From Candidatus Cloacimonetes bacterium HGW-Cloacimonetes-2 (GTDB taxonomy: Bacteria > Cloacimonadota > Cloacimonadia > Cloacimonadales > Cloacimonadaceae): DNA of 64,000 nt. The notes beneath the pieces are model-generated. The model worked only from the letters and a program-made list of their open reading frames with translations, did not search any database and was not told where the DNA came from. Positions 54,462 through 63,859 of the stretch are shown in pieces. The DNA lies in NCBI GenBank assembly GCA_002842035.1, contig PHBP01000001.1, positions 295,198 through 359,197 of the forward strand, written 5' to 3'. A program made the position numbers and the translations under genes. Numbering within the stretch: the first letter of the stretch is position 1; each line of letters opens with the position of its first letter.

Positions 54462-55205
54462 CTAGATTATCTGCGCATCCTCGCCATAGATTTGCTTAAA
54501 ACGCGTTTCATCAATATCGGCGGGTTGTCCTTCAAAAGCACAGATGCCATCTTTGAGAGCATAGACGCGATTTCCGTAGCGTCGGGCGAGGCTCAGGAAA
54601 TGCAGGCTGCAAATCACGCTGATGCCATCGCGACGGTTGATCTCTCCGAGGTATTGCATTATGGAATCGGCAGTAGCGGGATCCAGGCTAGCTACCGGTT
54701 CATCCGCCAGGATCAGCTCCGGCTCTTGCATCAGAGCGCGGGCAATAGCTACGCGTTGCTGCTGTCCGCCGGAGAGCTGTTTCACTATACGTTTGCTATA
54801 ATCTGCCAGGCCCACACGCTGCAGGTTGTGCTCTGCCAGCTCCAGATCGTGCTTGTTAAATCCTGATGCCACAGAGTGATATCCCAAGCGACCGGTCAGC
54901 ACATTGGTCATCACAGAGAGGTTTTTTACCAGGTTAAACTGCTGAAAGACCATCGCGATCTTACGCCTGTATGCCCTTAGGTCCTGCCCTTTGAGCCCGA
55001 TAATGGACTGGCCATCATAAATGATATCTCCCCCGGTTGGCTCTATCAGGCGGTTAATACAGCGTAAGAGAGTGGATTTTCCGGAGCCTGACAGGCCCAA
55101 TAGAATGATGAAATCCCCCCGATTGAGCTCCAGCGAGATCTCGTTGACAGCCTTGTAGCTGCCGTCATAGCTTTTGATTAAGTTCTTTACTTCTAGTTGT
55201 TTCAT
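54462..55205 (-). CDS. phnC: ABC transporter ATP-binding protein, PhnC-like
   Basis: 247 residues. Walker [10 protein letters not shown] (37-45), Q-loop FQQFNLV, signature LSGGQQQR, Walker [13 protein letters not shown], then [14 protein letters not shown] with the switch His. The PhnC-type features ([27 protein letters not shown]) point to phosphonate, phosphite or phosphate-type import. It overlaps phnD by one base. The permease gene phnE that normally completes the set is not found on either side. Confidence 0.85.
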   Translation of the reverse strand: MKQLEVKNLIKSYDGSYKAVNEISLELNRGDFIILLGLSGSGKSTLLRCINRLIEPTGGDIIYDGQSIIGLKGQDLRAYRRKIAMVFQQFNLVKNLSVMTNVLTGRLGYHSVASGFNKHDLELAEHNLQRVGLADYSKRIVKQLSGGQQQRVAIARALMQEPELILADEPVASLDPATADSIMQYLGEINRRDGISVICSLHFLSLARRYGNRVYALKDGICAFEGQPADIDETRFKQIYGEDAQII

Positions 55206-56131
55206 TACTTTAGCATATCGGCAGGATCCATATCCATTGACTTCAGCGTCTGCCTTACAACGTCGTAATCTTGATCAGTGGCAGGTAGTAATCCATCAAT
55301 ATCATACAGAGCCATCAGAGTCTGAACTCCTGCTTCGGATGCTGCAAACTTTGCCAATGCAGCAGAGACTTTGGTGCTGAGCTCCGCAGGAAGGTCTTTG
55401 CGGAAGGTCACAGTGTCGTTCGGAATCCAATCCGAGAACCCAATGATGGCGACCTTATCGATCACGTCTGGATGAGTCTCAAGCAGTTTCTCACGTGCAT
55501 CTTTGGGACGCCCGGTCTTGTCGTCCGGAGACCAGTAAGAACAAGCAACATCTGCACGTCCGGTATAGACCGCCAGAATAGCTTGCGTATGCCCCCCGGC
55601 AAAGATCATATCGCGAGGTTTGATCCCGCGCTGTTTCAGGATGGCAGAAGGATAGATGTATCCGGAAGTTGAGGCTGCATCAGTATAAGCGATCACCTTG
55701 CCTTCGATATCCTCTATGCTCTTGATGGCTCCGTCTTTGAGTGCTACAAACTGACCCCGGTAATTCTTGAGCCCGTTTCTTACGGTCATAAACTGCACCT
55801 GAGCGTCATACTTTTCGTGAGCCAGGATATAGGCATAAGTCGCCAGCCAGGCTATATCTGCCTGATTGGAGCCCAGGGCCTCAATCACAGCGGCATAGCT
55901 GGTGGGAACGGCAACTTTGAAGTGGTATCCGGTTTCCTTTTGCAAGAAATCCGCTATGGCTTCGCCACTTGCTACGACCTTGCCTGCCTCCAGAGACGGG
56001 ACAAAGTACATCTTGATCGGGTTACGCTTGCTGCCCAGATCGCGGTTAGCACGCTCCAAGCGGGATTGCTCCGTTCCGCAGGAGCTTATAATTATAGCGA
56101 GTACCAGCAAAAACAATATCCTGAATTTCAT
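55205..56131 (-). CDS. phnD: Phosphonate/phosphate-type ABC transporter binding lipoprotein, PhnD-like
   Basis: 308 residues. Lipoprotein signal with lipobox cysteine C18 (ISSC). The PhnD/phosphate-phosphite-binding fold follows: YFVPSLEAGKVVASGEAIAD, ADIAWLATYAYILA, YTDAASTSGYIYPSAIL and AGGHTQAILAVYTGRADVAC. The Ser/Thr cluster in DAASTSGY binds the oxyanion in relatives. Anchored on the outer face of the inner membrane. Ligand cannot be chosen between phosphonate, phosphite and phosphate. AAGGAGT precedes the ATG. Confidence 0.85.
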   Translation of the reverse strand: MKFRILFLLVLAIIISSCGTEQSRLERANRDLGSKRNPIKMYFVPSLEAGKVVASGEAIADFLQKETGYHFKVAVPTSYAAVIEALGSNQADIAWLATYAYILAHEKYDAQVQFMTVRNGLKNYRGQFVALKDGAIKSIEDIEGKVIAYTDAASTSGYIYPSAILKQRGIKPRDMIFAGGHTQAILAVYTGRADVACSYWSPDDKTGRPKDAREKLLETHPDVIDKVAIIGFSDWIPNDTVTFRKDLPAELSTKVSAALAKFAASEAGVQTLMALYDIDGLLPATDQDYDVVRQTLKSMDMDPADMLK

Positions 56132-56159
56132 CTTTACTCCTTAATAAACAAGCTATTCA

Positions 56160-57431
56160 TCACTGCCAATCCCAGTCTTCGAAGAACTGATCGACAATTA
56201 ATAAGTCACGCTGCCACAGCTCTTTCATATCGATCGGGCTGGCACCATCGAGAGTTTTATTTTCGTAATTGAACATCGCAGAGCTGAGGATCGGGATCTC
56301 GTTGGTTTCGAGAACCAGCTGATCCTTGAGGTCACTGAAACTAAGCAGCCCTGCCACGCTGATCTGAGAACCGCAGAAACGGTTTTCGATCTGCAGTACC
56401 CGGATCTTTTGGCTCTCCAGTTTACTATTCAGATATTCGGCAATCCTGGATATCTCTCCGAAGGCGGATTTGCCCGTAAGCATCACGTAATCAGCAGGAT
56501 GCTTGCGCAGTTCCTTGAGAAATCTGGCTTTCTTGCCATTGAACTTGCTCTTGAGCAGTCTCAGCATCCCAATGCCGTTTTCAATCTGAGGAAAGTCGTT
56601 GTAATAGGATGCTTTGGGGATGGGGAGGTCAGCCAGGACGTAGAACTCATCCGCTGCGTAAATATTTGGTACATCAAGCTCCCTGCGGATGGCATCAATC
56701 CTTTGTAAGCAATCCAGCGCCAGCGCTTGATCAAAGGCTCTTAGCTTCGGCAGTGCGTCTCTATAAGCCGTGAGACCTACAGGCACGATACCGATCGAGG
56801 TGACCTGCTCGCCCAGCTCTGTCAAATCTCTCAGGCTGCGGCTAAGCTCTTCCCCATCGTTGTAACCGGGCACACAGACAATCTGGATGTTCATCTCTAT
56901 GCGGTGCTTTACAAGGGTCTTCAATGCTTGCAGGATATTGAAATCCCTACGATAACCCATCATCTTGCGACGAAGACTGCTATCGGTAGTATGCACGGAG
57001 ATATAGAGCGGGCTGATGCGTTGCGTTACAATCCGGCGGAGATCGTTCTCGCTCAGGTTTGTAAGCGAGATGTAATTGCCAAAGACAAAGGAATATACAT
57101 AGTCATCATCTTTTACATAGAGGCTATCGCGCAAGCCGGGAGGCATCTGATCTATAAAGCAAAAGACACAGCGGTTTTGGCATCTGCGGCACTCGTAAGC
57201 CACCGGTTCGATACCCAAGGCTCTGTTCATCTCCCGAGTTACCTGAACTTCCCGTTGATTACCGCCCTTATCCTCAAGCTTGATCAAAAGCTCCGGCTGG
57301 CTGGAATAGAACTGTAGATCAAGAAAGTCTCTGATTGGGTTTCCATTGATGGTAAGTATTGTCTCGCCTGCTTTGATGCCATGCTTGGCAGCAGACGATC
57401 TACTTAGGATTTGAGCTATCTCGAGAGGCAT
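56160..57431 (-). CDS. DUF512 radical-SAM protein with N-terminal PDZ-like domain
   Basis: 423 residues. PDZ-like domain (about 5-65; SAAKHGIKAGETILTING). Cysteines C84, C88 and C91 (CxxxCxxC in CQNRCVFC), with C81 before them, form the likely 4Fe-4S/SAM site. The DUF512 C-terminal domain holds MLTGKSAFGE and ENRFCGSQISVAGL. The family is widespread, often near cell-envelope or GTPase genes; its reaction is unknown. Its start overlaps the amidase stop by one base, so both are probably co-transcribed. Confidence 0.85.
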   Translation of the reverse strand: MPLEIAQILSRSSAAKHGIKAGETILTINGNPIRDFLDLQFYSSQPELLIKLEDKGGNQREVQVTREMNRALGIEPVAYECRRCQNRCVFCFIDQMPPGLRDSLYVKDDDYVYSFVFGNYISLTNLSENDLRRIVTQRISPLYISVHTTDSSLRRKMMGYRRDFNILQALKTLVKHRIEMNIQIVCVPGYNDGEELSRSLRDLTELGEQVTSIGIVPVGLTAYRDALPKLRAFDQALALDCLQRIDAIRRELDVPNIYAADEFYVLADLPIPKASYYNDFPQIENGIGMLRLLKSKFNGKKARFLKELRKHPADYVMLTGKSAFGEISRIAEYLNSKLESQKIRVLQIENRFCGSQISVAGLLSFSDLKDQLVLETNEIPILSSAMFNYENKTLDGASPIDMKELWQRDLLIVDQFFEDWDWQ

Positions 57432-58561
57432 TAGGTGTTCCTGATCCTGTCGTAGCGGTATTTGAAGCGCTTGAGCCCTTCAAAGATAGTGCGGGCAAGA
57501 CGGTTCTGGTATTGAGGATTGACCAGCTTTGCTTCCTCGTCTTCGTTTGAGATAAAGCCCAGTTCAATCAGGATTGCCGGCATAAAAGCTCCTCGCAGCA
57601 CAAAGAAATTAGCTTGGCGCACGCCCCGATCCTGTCCACGTGTACCTGCTACCAGGTTTTGATGCACCAAAGTTGCAAGTGTATTGCTGTTTTCGAGGTG
57701 CTCGGTCTGGCTCAGGTCACTGAGGATAAAGGCAAGCGCATCATACTGCTGACGTGCCCCCGCCTCTTCATAGAGTTCCACTACGTTGTTTTCCAGTGCT
57801 TCAACTGCCCTGGAATCAGATGTCCCTGCAGTAGATAGATAATAAGTCTCGATTCCGTTCCCGGCTCTGCCGGTGGAAGAATTTGTATGAATAGAGACAA
57901 AGAGATCAGCACGATTATCATTGGCAAAGCGTGTGCGAGCTCCCAGAGACATAAACTCATCGTTATCCCTGGTAATCAATACTCGTACGCCCAGTTCCCT
58001 CTCCAGCATCGCTTTAAGCTGTCTGGCAACTGCCAGATTGATATCTTTCTCCTTGGCTCTGAGGGTTCTTCCTACTGCTCCCGGATCTCTGCCACCGTGT
58101 CCCGGATCCAGCACGATTGTCTGCACCGAGCGATCGGGCGGAACGTCCACTTGCAGACCGCTACCACTCCTGCTGATTTTGTCCGAAAGCCTTTGTGGAA
58201 GATGTTCCCGGATAAAGACTGCCGGCAGCCAGGTCTTGGATTGTCTCAGCAGGATTGGATACTGCATATTGTAATGATTGTTGCCAAAGGTATAGTAAGG
58301 TGTATCCAACAGGAAGAGGAACTGCTCTCCATAGATGTAGAGAAAGACCTTGTTATCGCTATACTCGTGTTTCAGCATCGATTTAAATACAGGATTGATG
58401 ACCTCCGTATCTACATAATCGATGCCGTCGATACTTTGTGTGCGGAGATTATGAGGACGTGTGGTACCCCTGATCTGCACTGAAATATCCGCAAACAAGG
58501 AGCTATATAGAGCTACAATAATGATAGTAAATACAAAGATAACTTTATTATTCATAAGCAT
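57431..58561 (-). CDS. N-acetylmuramoyl-L-alanine amidase (Amidase_3)
   Basis: 376 residues from the ATG at 58561, which has AGGGA 5 bases upstream; the longer frame to 58687 overlaps the upstream gene heavily. Signal peptide (about 1-23), an N-terminal AMIN-like or copper-amine-oxidase-N-like region (about 25-150), then the zinc amidase domain: LDPGHGGRDPGA (His), AKEKDINL (Glu), VSIHTNSS (His) and the catalytic Glu in ILIELGFISN. It cleaves the lactyl-peptide bond of peptidoglycan in the periplasm. Overlaps neighbours on both sides. Confidence 0.9.
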   Translation of the reverse strand: MLMNNKVIFVFTIIIVALYSSLFADISVQIRGTTRPHNLRTQSIDGIDYVDTEVINPVFKSMLKHEYSDNKVFLYIYGEQFLFLLDTPYYTFGNNHYNMQYPILLRQSKTWLPAVFIREHLPQRLSDKISRSGSGLQVDVPPDRSVQTIVLDPGHGGRDPGAVGRTLRAKEKDINLAVARQLKAMLERELGVRVLITRDNDEFMSLGARTRFANDNRADLFVSIHTNSSTGRAGNGIETYYLSTAGTSDSRAVEALENNVVELYEEAGARQQYDALAFILSDLSQTEHLENSNTLATLVHQNLVAGTRGQDRGVRQANFFVLRGAFMPAILIELGFISNEDEEAKLVNPQYQNRLARTIFEGLKRFKYRYDRIRNT

Positions 58562-59477
58562 TTGATTCCCTGTGTTCATCTGAGTTCGGGGCGAAGAAAT
58601 CCGGAGTCCAGTCCGAACTGCAGGAGAGCTCCTGTATCCAGACATTCCTAAATCCCCTGGCGTGGACAGCATCCAGTGCCTGTTCATATTCAGCGATAGT
58701 GATACCGCGATTGAGCTCCTGATATTGAGCTGCCTGGTGCGTGGGATAATACTGTGCCATCAGGCTAAGCTGTGGCTCTGTTCCAAGCTCATCCGCAATA
58801 TGATCCAGTATTCGCGATACTCCGGCAAGATTGTTTGGGAGTACCAGGATTCTGATGATCAGACCCCTTTTAGCTATGCCATCCTGATCCAAAGTGATTA
58901 GCCCTACTTGCTTCTGCATTTCTGCGATTGCCTCGATAGCTAGTTTCGGATAATCTGCCGCCAGGCTGTATTTCTTGCTATACGCGGAATATGCATACTT
59001 GAAATCAGGCAGAAAGATATCGACAATACCATTTAGAGCACGTATCGAATCCCGTGTCTCATAAGCGTTTGAATTCCAGACTATAGGAATTGTCAGCCCC
59101 TGATCTTTGGCAAGCAGGATGGATTGGACAATCTGCGGTTGATAGTGGCTGGGGCTCACGAGATTTATATTATGTGCTCCCTGAGTCTGCAGATCGAGCA
59201 TCATCGCTGCGAGCTGATCCTCAGAAAGCCTCTCGCCCCAACCCAAAGCCGAGATCTCATAATTCTGACAAAAGACACACTTCAGATTGCAATGCGAAAA
59301 GAAGATCGTTCCGCTGCCACGAGTTCCGCTGATGACCGGCTCTTCTCCATAATGAAGCTGCCCCAAATTGACCTCAAGCTCTGCCCCGGCTCCACAAAAG
59401 CCGGTACTCTGATAACGATCCACTCCGCAATTTCTGGGGCAGATTCGGCAAGCAGTGAGCTCGGAATAATGCTTCAT
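58548..59477 (-). CDS. Radical-SAM protein, PflA-like
   Basis: 309 residues. The SAM/4Fe-4S motif C63-x3-C67-x2-C70 (CNLKCVFC) is intact. Four more N-terminal cysteines (C10, C13, C17, C28; CRICPRNCGVDR) form a second possible cluster site or zinc site, as in the group annotated as putative pyruvate formate-lyase activating enzymes. No glycyl-radical enzyme is encoded nearby, so the substrate is unknown. It shares its first base with the cdd stop region and overlaps the amidase gene by 14 bases. Confidence 0.85.
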   Translation of the reverse strand: MKHYSELTACRICPRNCGVDRYQSTGFCGAGAELEVNLGQLHYGEEPVISGTRGSGTIFFSHCNLKCVFCQNYEISALGWGERLSEDQLAAMMLDLQTQGAHNINLVSPSHYQPQIVQSILLAKDQGLTIPIVWNSNAYETRDSIRALNGIVDIFLPDFKYAYSAYSKKYSLAADYPKLAIEAIAEMQKQVGLITLDQDGIAKRGLIIRILVLPNNLAGVSRILDHIADELGTEPQLSLMAQYYPTHQAAQYQELNRGITIAEYEQALDAVHARGFRNVWIQELSCSSDWTPDFFAPNSDEHRESNAYE

Positions 59478-59866
59478 CAGAGCTTGAACTGACCCGGTAA
59501 CAAAGTCTTCAGATCGGTTACCTGAAAACCGTTTAAATTGGCATAGATCACTTTGAGATCCGGGCTAAATTCTGCCATTACCTGGCGGCAAGCACCACAG
59601 GGCGGAAAATCCCGGTCGCTATCGACATAGATGGCAATCGCCGAAAAATCTTTGTAGCCGGCGTTTACTGCCTTGAAGATCGCACTACGCTCGGCACAAA
59701 TAGTTAGGGAATATGAGGCATTTTCGACGTTTGCACCCGTGAAGATCTCACCTGAAGCCGTTAATATAGCTGATCCCACCCGATATCCCGAATAGGGGGC
59801 ATAAGCATTGATTGCTGCTTCTTTGGCAAGTGCGAGCAACTTCTGATCTGTATTATCCAGATTCAT
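59477..59866 (-). CDS. cdd: Cytidine deaminase
   Basis: 129 residues, the homotetrameric short form. Zinc ligands C57, C90 and C93 and catalytic Glu59 (TICAERSAI, PPCGACRQVM). FTGANVENASY contains the nucleoside-binding Asn/Glu. It converts (deoxy)cytidine to (deoxy)uridine in pyrimidine salvage. One base separates it from oadB, and its end touches the radical-SAM gene. Confidence 0.95.
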   Translation of the reverse strand: MNLDNTDQKLLALAKEAAINAYAPYSGYRVGSAILTASGEIFTGANVENASYSLTICAERSAIFKAVNAGYKDFSAIAIYVDSDRDFPPCGACRQVMAEFSPDLKVIYANLNGFQVTDLKTLLPGQFKL

Positions 59867-59867
59867 T

Positions 59868-60968
59868 TTATCCTACCAAAGCCAGTATCAGACCACCAGC
59901 GATAACGCTGCCAATTTGACCGCCGACATTGACGCTTACTGCAGGCATCAACAGGAAGTTGAAAGGATCTTCTTTCTGCCCCATCTGGTGAATCACCCGG
60001 GCAGACATCGGGAAGGCTGAAATCCCGCAAGCACCGATCATCGGATTGATCTTGTGTTTGCGGAAGACATTCAATAGCTTGGCAAAAAGTACTCCGCCGG
60101 CTGTGTCAAAGACGAAAGCCACTATACCCAGCATCATTATATACAAAGTCTGCGGCTTCAGGAAGGCAGGACCCTGCATCGTAGAAGCAATCGTGATGCC
60201 CAGGAGGATAGTCACGATATTGCCCAGCTCTCCCTGAGCAGTCTTGGAAAGCCCTTCCAAAACTCCGCATTCGCGGATTAGATTGCCAAACATCAAAAAG
60301 CCAATCAGCGCCACAGAGGAAGGCACAAAGATCCCCGCTATCAGGGTTATAGCTATAGGAAAAATGATCTTGATGATCTTGGGAACGTCATCAGCGTGGT
60401 AATCCATATGGATCAGGCGCTCTTTTTTGGATGTAAGCAGCTTGATGATGGGAGGCTGGATCAGTGGTACCAGCGCCATATAAGAATATGCCGCGACAGA
60501 TATCGGACCCAAGAGATTGGGAGCGAATTTATTAGCAACATAGATCGATGTAGGCCCATCCGCTGCTCCGATGATGCCGATTGAGGCTGCTTCCTTGAGA
60601 TCAAATCCCAAAAGGGTCGCGCCGATTATCGTGACAAAGATGCCCAATTGCGCAGCCGCTCCAAAAAGCAGCATAAAAGGATTCTTGAGTAGTGGTGAGA
60701 AATCTATCATAGCGCCAATAGCGATGAAGATCAAAAGCGGAAACAACTCCGTACTGATGCCAGCTTTGAACAGCACAGTCAGAGCTCCGTGCTCGCCAAC
60801 AGCGGCAGAGCCGGGTATATTGGTCAAAATCGTGCCAAAACCTATTGGTAAAAGCAATGCCGGCTCGTATTTCTTGCTGATTGCCAGCCAGATCAGGACG
60901 AGCCCGACAACGATCATTATCAGTTCTTGATAGGGGAAGCCGGAGGCTCCCGCAAAGCTTATACCCAT
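59868..60968 (-). CDS. oadB: Sodium-translocating decarboxylase beta subunit
   Basis: 366 residues, very hydrophobic, about 9-10 spans. The conserved segment IGIIGAADGPTSIYVANKFAP contains the Asp that couples Na+ movement. AALIQ-type and GGQIGSVIAGG segments are also typical. The beta subunit pumps Na+ across the inner membrane using decarboxylation of oxaloacetate, methylmalonyl-CoA or glutaconyl-CoA. The alpha, gamma and biotin-carrier genes are not adjacent, so the substrate is open. AAGGAG lies 8 bases upstream of the ATG. Confidence 0.9.
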   Translation of the reverse strand: MGISFAGASGFPYQELIMIVVGLVLIWLAISKKYEPALLLPIGFGTILTNIPGSAAVGEHGALTVLFKAGISTELFPLLIFIAIGAMIDFSPLLKNPFMLLFGAAAQLGIFVTIIGATLLGFDLKEAASIGIIGAADGPTSIYVANKFAPNLLGPISVAAYSYMALVPLIQPPIIKLLTSKKERLIHMDYHADDVPKIIKIIFPIAITLIAGIFVPSSVALIGFLMFGNLIRECGVLEGLSKTAQGELGNIVTILLGITIASTMQGPAFLKPQTLYIMMLGIVAFVFDTAGGVLFAKLLNVFRKHKINPMIGACGISAFPMSARVIHQMGQKEDPFNFLLMPAVSVNVGGQIGSVIAGGLILALVG

Positions 60969-61159
60969 CGTATAAACTCCTTCTTTTAGTATGAAGGCAA
61001 TTCAAATACAAGTCTTGTCTGTGTCAATTCTTTTCCTGAAGACACCCACCAATTATCCTCTCTCTCACTGTTTTCACAAGTATAAACAGAGCCCAAACAC
61101 AGCGCTGATTGTGCAGAATGTGTGCCTTGCGACTGAAGTTATTCCCCATTTTCCCTATA

Positions 61160-61243
61160 GATCTACAGCATATCAAGAGCAAATCAAGAGCAAATCACCT
61201 CGAACCCGGTTCGACTTGATTTGCTCTTGATTTGCTCTTGATA
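61160..61243. repeat. Intergenic palindromic repeat, copy 4 (reverse orientation)
   Basis: Box GATCTACAGCA (61160-61170), then arms of about 35 bases (61171-61205 and 61209-61243) that differ only at two central positions. The stem is made of tandem AGCAAATCAAG units; the tip is TCGAACCCGGTTCGA. The asymmetric central mismatch is on the opposite side relative to copies 1-3, so this copy is inverted. Flanks 60969-61159 and 61244-61399 hold no other recognised feature. Confidence 0.9.
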
Positions 61244-61399
61244 TCCAGTTGACTAAGCTGAGAGTATAGAGAGAGAACAGTCATCCTGGCTGATAGGAAA
61301 TTTGTCCATAGACGGATGGATATTATGGACGTGATGGACTACAAGCTGGACGCTCACACCATCTCGTCACTTGTATCAGCGCTACTGATCACTGATCAC

Positions 61400-63859
61400 T
61401 TATCTAATAATTGCTATTTTGCCACGCTTGGTATTACCTTGGGAATCGGTCACTACAAAGAAATAGATCCCGCTGGAAACGTTTGAACCTCCGGCAGATT
61501 TGCCGTCCCACTCAAAGCGGGCAAATTCGTTTTCCCTGAGTTCTATCACGATCGCTCCACTGCTATCGTAGATACGGCAGCGATTGTCCCCTTGGGGCAT
61601 ACTATCGGCAGGCAAATTGACGATCGAAACACTGCCATCACGCTCCGGACGGAAGGGGTTGGGGAAGGCTTTGACCTGCTCCAGATTGGTCTCCGGCTTG
61701 ATGTATCTGCCAATCTTGAGGGTATTTAAGCCATCGGGAGTACCGATGTAAAGCAAGCCATCCACCGGCTCATATCCCAGAGCCGTTACGTAGTTTGAAA
61801 CCAGGGGATTCTTTGGCAAATAGTAGTTTGTAAATCTATCAGTATCAGGATCATACATCGTGACACCGGCTGAGAGGCTGCCGATCCAGACCCTGCCAAA
61901 GGGATCAAGATAGAGGCTGGCAGGTAAGGTGCGAACGCTGCCATAGAGACGCTCTTCATCCACGTAGTAAAGCTGGTCTTGAGCCCAGCTCATCGTAATG
62001 GTATTATAGCGATATCGCTTGATTGAGGTGTCATAACGATACCAACCGCTACCACCATCCCACATATAGAGTCCATTGCTGGCAGCAATCCAGTGCTGAG
62101 TGCCTTCGTAACGTGTTTTGACGGTCGCAACGCCGTAGATCACACAGTTTTTCAGCTCAGGAACAGGGATATTTACCCAATAAGCGCCGCCTGTGCTAGG
62201 TATGGAGGCATCATTCCAGATCGCCAGGCCGGGATCATTGTTTGTGCCAAAGAAATAGCGCTCTCCGTCATGATAAGTATTGAAAACGCGTTGGTAAGTG
62301 CTGCCGGGGATAGTAAACTGGCTCAGGAGTGTGTAATCCGGAGATATGACGTTGAAACCTCTATTGTAGGAAGCGACAAAGACATTACCGTGTTTATCGG
62401 TATCCAGTCCGCCGATAGTATTACCGGAGAGGCTTGCCATCCCGGCTATCAGGGGTCCCCATGCCTGGGTCTCGGGATTCCATTCCCGCATCCCGGAACT
62501 ATTGAGATACCACCACTTGTCTTCATCGAGATCATAGATCGTGATGCCATGAGCCCAGCCCTGGGGGTTGTTGATTCCAACGTCCCAAGCACCAAACCAG
62601 ACACGGTTGTTTGCATCTACTGTAAGACTGTGGGCAGAATCATTGTGCAAAGGGCTGTTTTCGACTGTTCTGGTCTCCCAAACCCCATCATCCAAAAAGC
62701 TGATCCCGAGGCTGCCTTTCTTGACCGGCAGAGGGTTTATATAACCGCTTACAAACCACATATTGCTATCTTGATCAGTAGCTATCTCCGTGATTTTGGG
62801 GAAGGCTATGCTATTTGTGATCACCTGGCTAAAGCTATCTTGATACTCCTGATAAAAGCCGTTGCCCCAGGAGCCAAGATAGGTCTTGCCATCGATAAAG
62901 CGGATCGCTGTGATAGTTTTATTGCCCAGTCCACCCTGGTCTTTGTAAAATTGTGTCTGCGTGCCATCACTCTCGAAGCGGGAAATCAGGATATTGCCTG
63001 TGGTGCTGAATGCTGATAAATCCTCGTTCCATTTACCATAAGCCACCCAGGGACGATTCTGTTCATCCAGTGCTATGGCAGAAATATCCAGCAAGCCAGA
63101 GGTGTAATAGGCAGCCCAGCCGTTGTTGAAAGGTACTCCTGCATCACTGACCCAGATCGTCAAGCCTGTTTGAAGCATCAAAGAACCGGAGTTTGACGCC
63201 AGCTTGATCGGTGAACCCAGTGAGAAAGGAATATCTGCAGATGTCCAGCTACGCCAGGATGTATCGACATCCAGCGAGTCCTGATGCACATAGCTGATGC
63301 CGTTTTCAGAAGCCAGGAAAAGGTAGTCGTTGACCAATTGCATTGAAGAGATATGATCGCTGAGCATACCACCGCTGGTATTGGCGCTGTTGTAAAGATG
63401 TAAGAGCAGCGGGAAATTAACTCCCGGAAGATAGTAATACTCTGCCAGACCGATGGTTGTGGAGACTAGTATGCGCGAGCCCAGCTCCTTTATTCCGGTA
63501 ATCTCCAGAGAAGGATAAGCCGATCCAAAACCAAAGCTTTGAATACCTGCAGGATTGACCACACTGATACTATCAGCACAGCTAAGCCAGATCTTATCCC
63601 CTATTGAGACGACATGGCGGACATCGTTTGAGAGGATGCCATCGCCGGTAGTCCACGTACGATAAAGCTCGTAAGCAGTGGGATTTGTATCAGACACAGG
63701 ATCAAGCTCCACCACTCCGCCCCAGGTACTGAATATAATCCTGCCTTCGTGACTGCCAATATCATAGATATGGCTGGTATTGGTGATCGTATCCCACATT
63801 GCGGCACTGAGTCCGATGGATAGGCACAGCAGCATTACTGATATATTTATAATCTTCAT
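61400..63859 (-). CDS. Secreted two-component-propeller protein with sorting domain
   Basis: 819 residues. Signal peptide (1-20). Beta-propeller repeats follow through about residue 710, with the Y_Y_Y/two-component-propeller style pattern (DGILSNDVRHV, NRPWVAYGKW, NRVWFGAWDVG, GRVWIGSLSAG, VDGLLYIGTPDGL). The sorting domain (about 725-819) begins KAFPNPFRPERDG and ends GNTKRGKIAIIR. Unlike sensor-linked propellers it has no membrane span or kinase. Probably a surface or extracellular binding protein. The ATG overlaps the TGA of the upstream membrane protein gene (ATGA). Confidence 0.85.
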   Translation of the reverse strand: MKIINISVMLLCLSIGLSAAMWDTITNTSHIYDIGSHEGRIIFSTWGGVVELDPVSDTNPTAYELYRTWTTGDGILSNDVRHVVSIGDKIWLSCADSISVVNPAGIQSFGFGSAYPSLEITGIKELGSRILVSTTIGLAEYYYLPGVNFPLLLHLYNSANTSGGMLSDHISSMQLVNDYLFLASENGISYVHQDSLDVDTSWRSWTSADIPFSLGSPIKLASNSGSLMLQTGLTIWVSDAGVPFNNGWAAYYTSGLLDISAIALDEQNRPWVAYGKWNEDLSAFSTTGNILISRFESDGTQTQFYKDQGGLGNKTITAIRFIDGKTYLGSWGNGFYQEYQDSFSQVITNSIAFPKITEIATDQDSNMWFVSGYINPLPVKKGSLGISFLDDGVWETRTVENSPLHNDSAHSLTVDANNRVWFGAWDVGINNPQGWAHGITIYDLDEDKWWYLNSSGMREWNPETQAWGPLIAGMASLSGNTIGGLDTDKHGNVFVASYNRGFNVISPDYTLLSQFTIPGSTYQRVFNTYHDGERYFFGTNNDPGLAIWNDASIPSTGGAYWVNIPVPELKNCVIYGVATVKTRYEGTQHWIAASNGLYMWDGGSGWYRYDTSIKRYRYNTITMSWAQDQLYYVDEERLYGSVRTLPASLYLDPFGRVWIGSLSAGVTMYDPDTDRFTNYYLPKNPLVSNYVTALGYEPVDGLLYIGTPDGLNTLKIGRYIKPETNLEQVKAFPNPFRPERDGSVSIVNLPADSMPQGDNRCRIYDSSGAIVIELRENEFARFEWDGKSAGGSNVSSGIYFFVVTDSQGNTKRGKIAIIR

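Noticed and set aside
7247-61399. CRISPR array suggested by the AATCAAG-type repeated units
   Set aside because: The units are palindrome arms at four dispersed sites, not a regular repeat-spacer array, and no cas gene is present.
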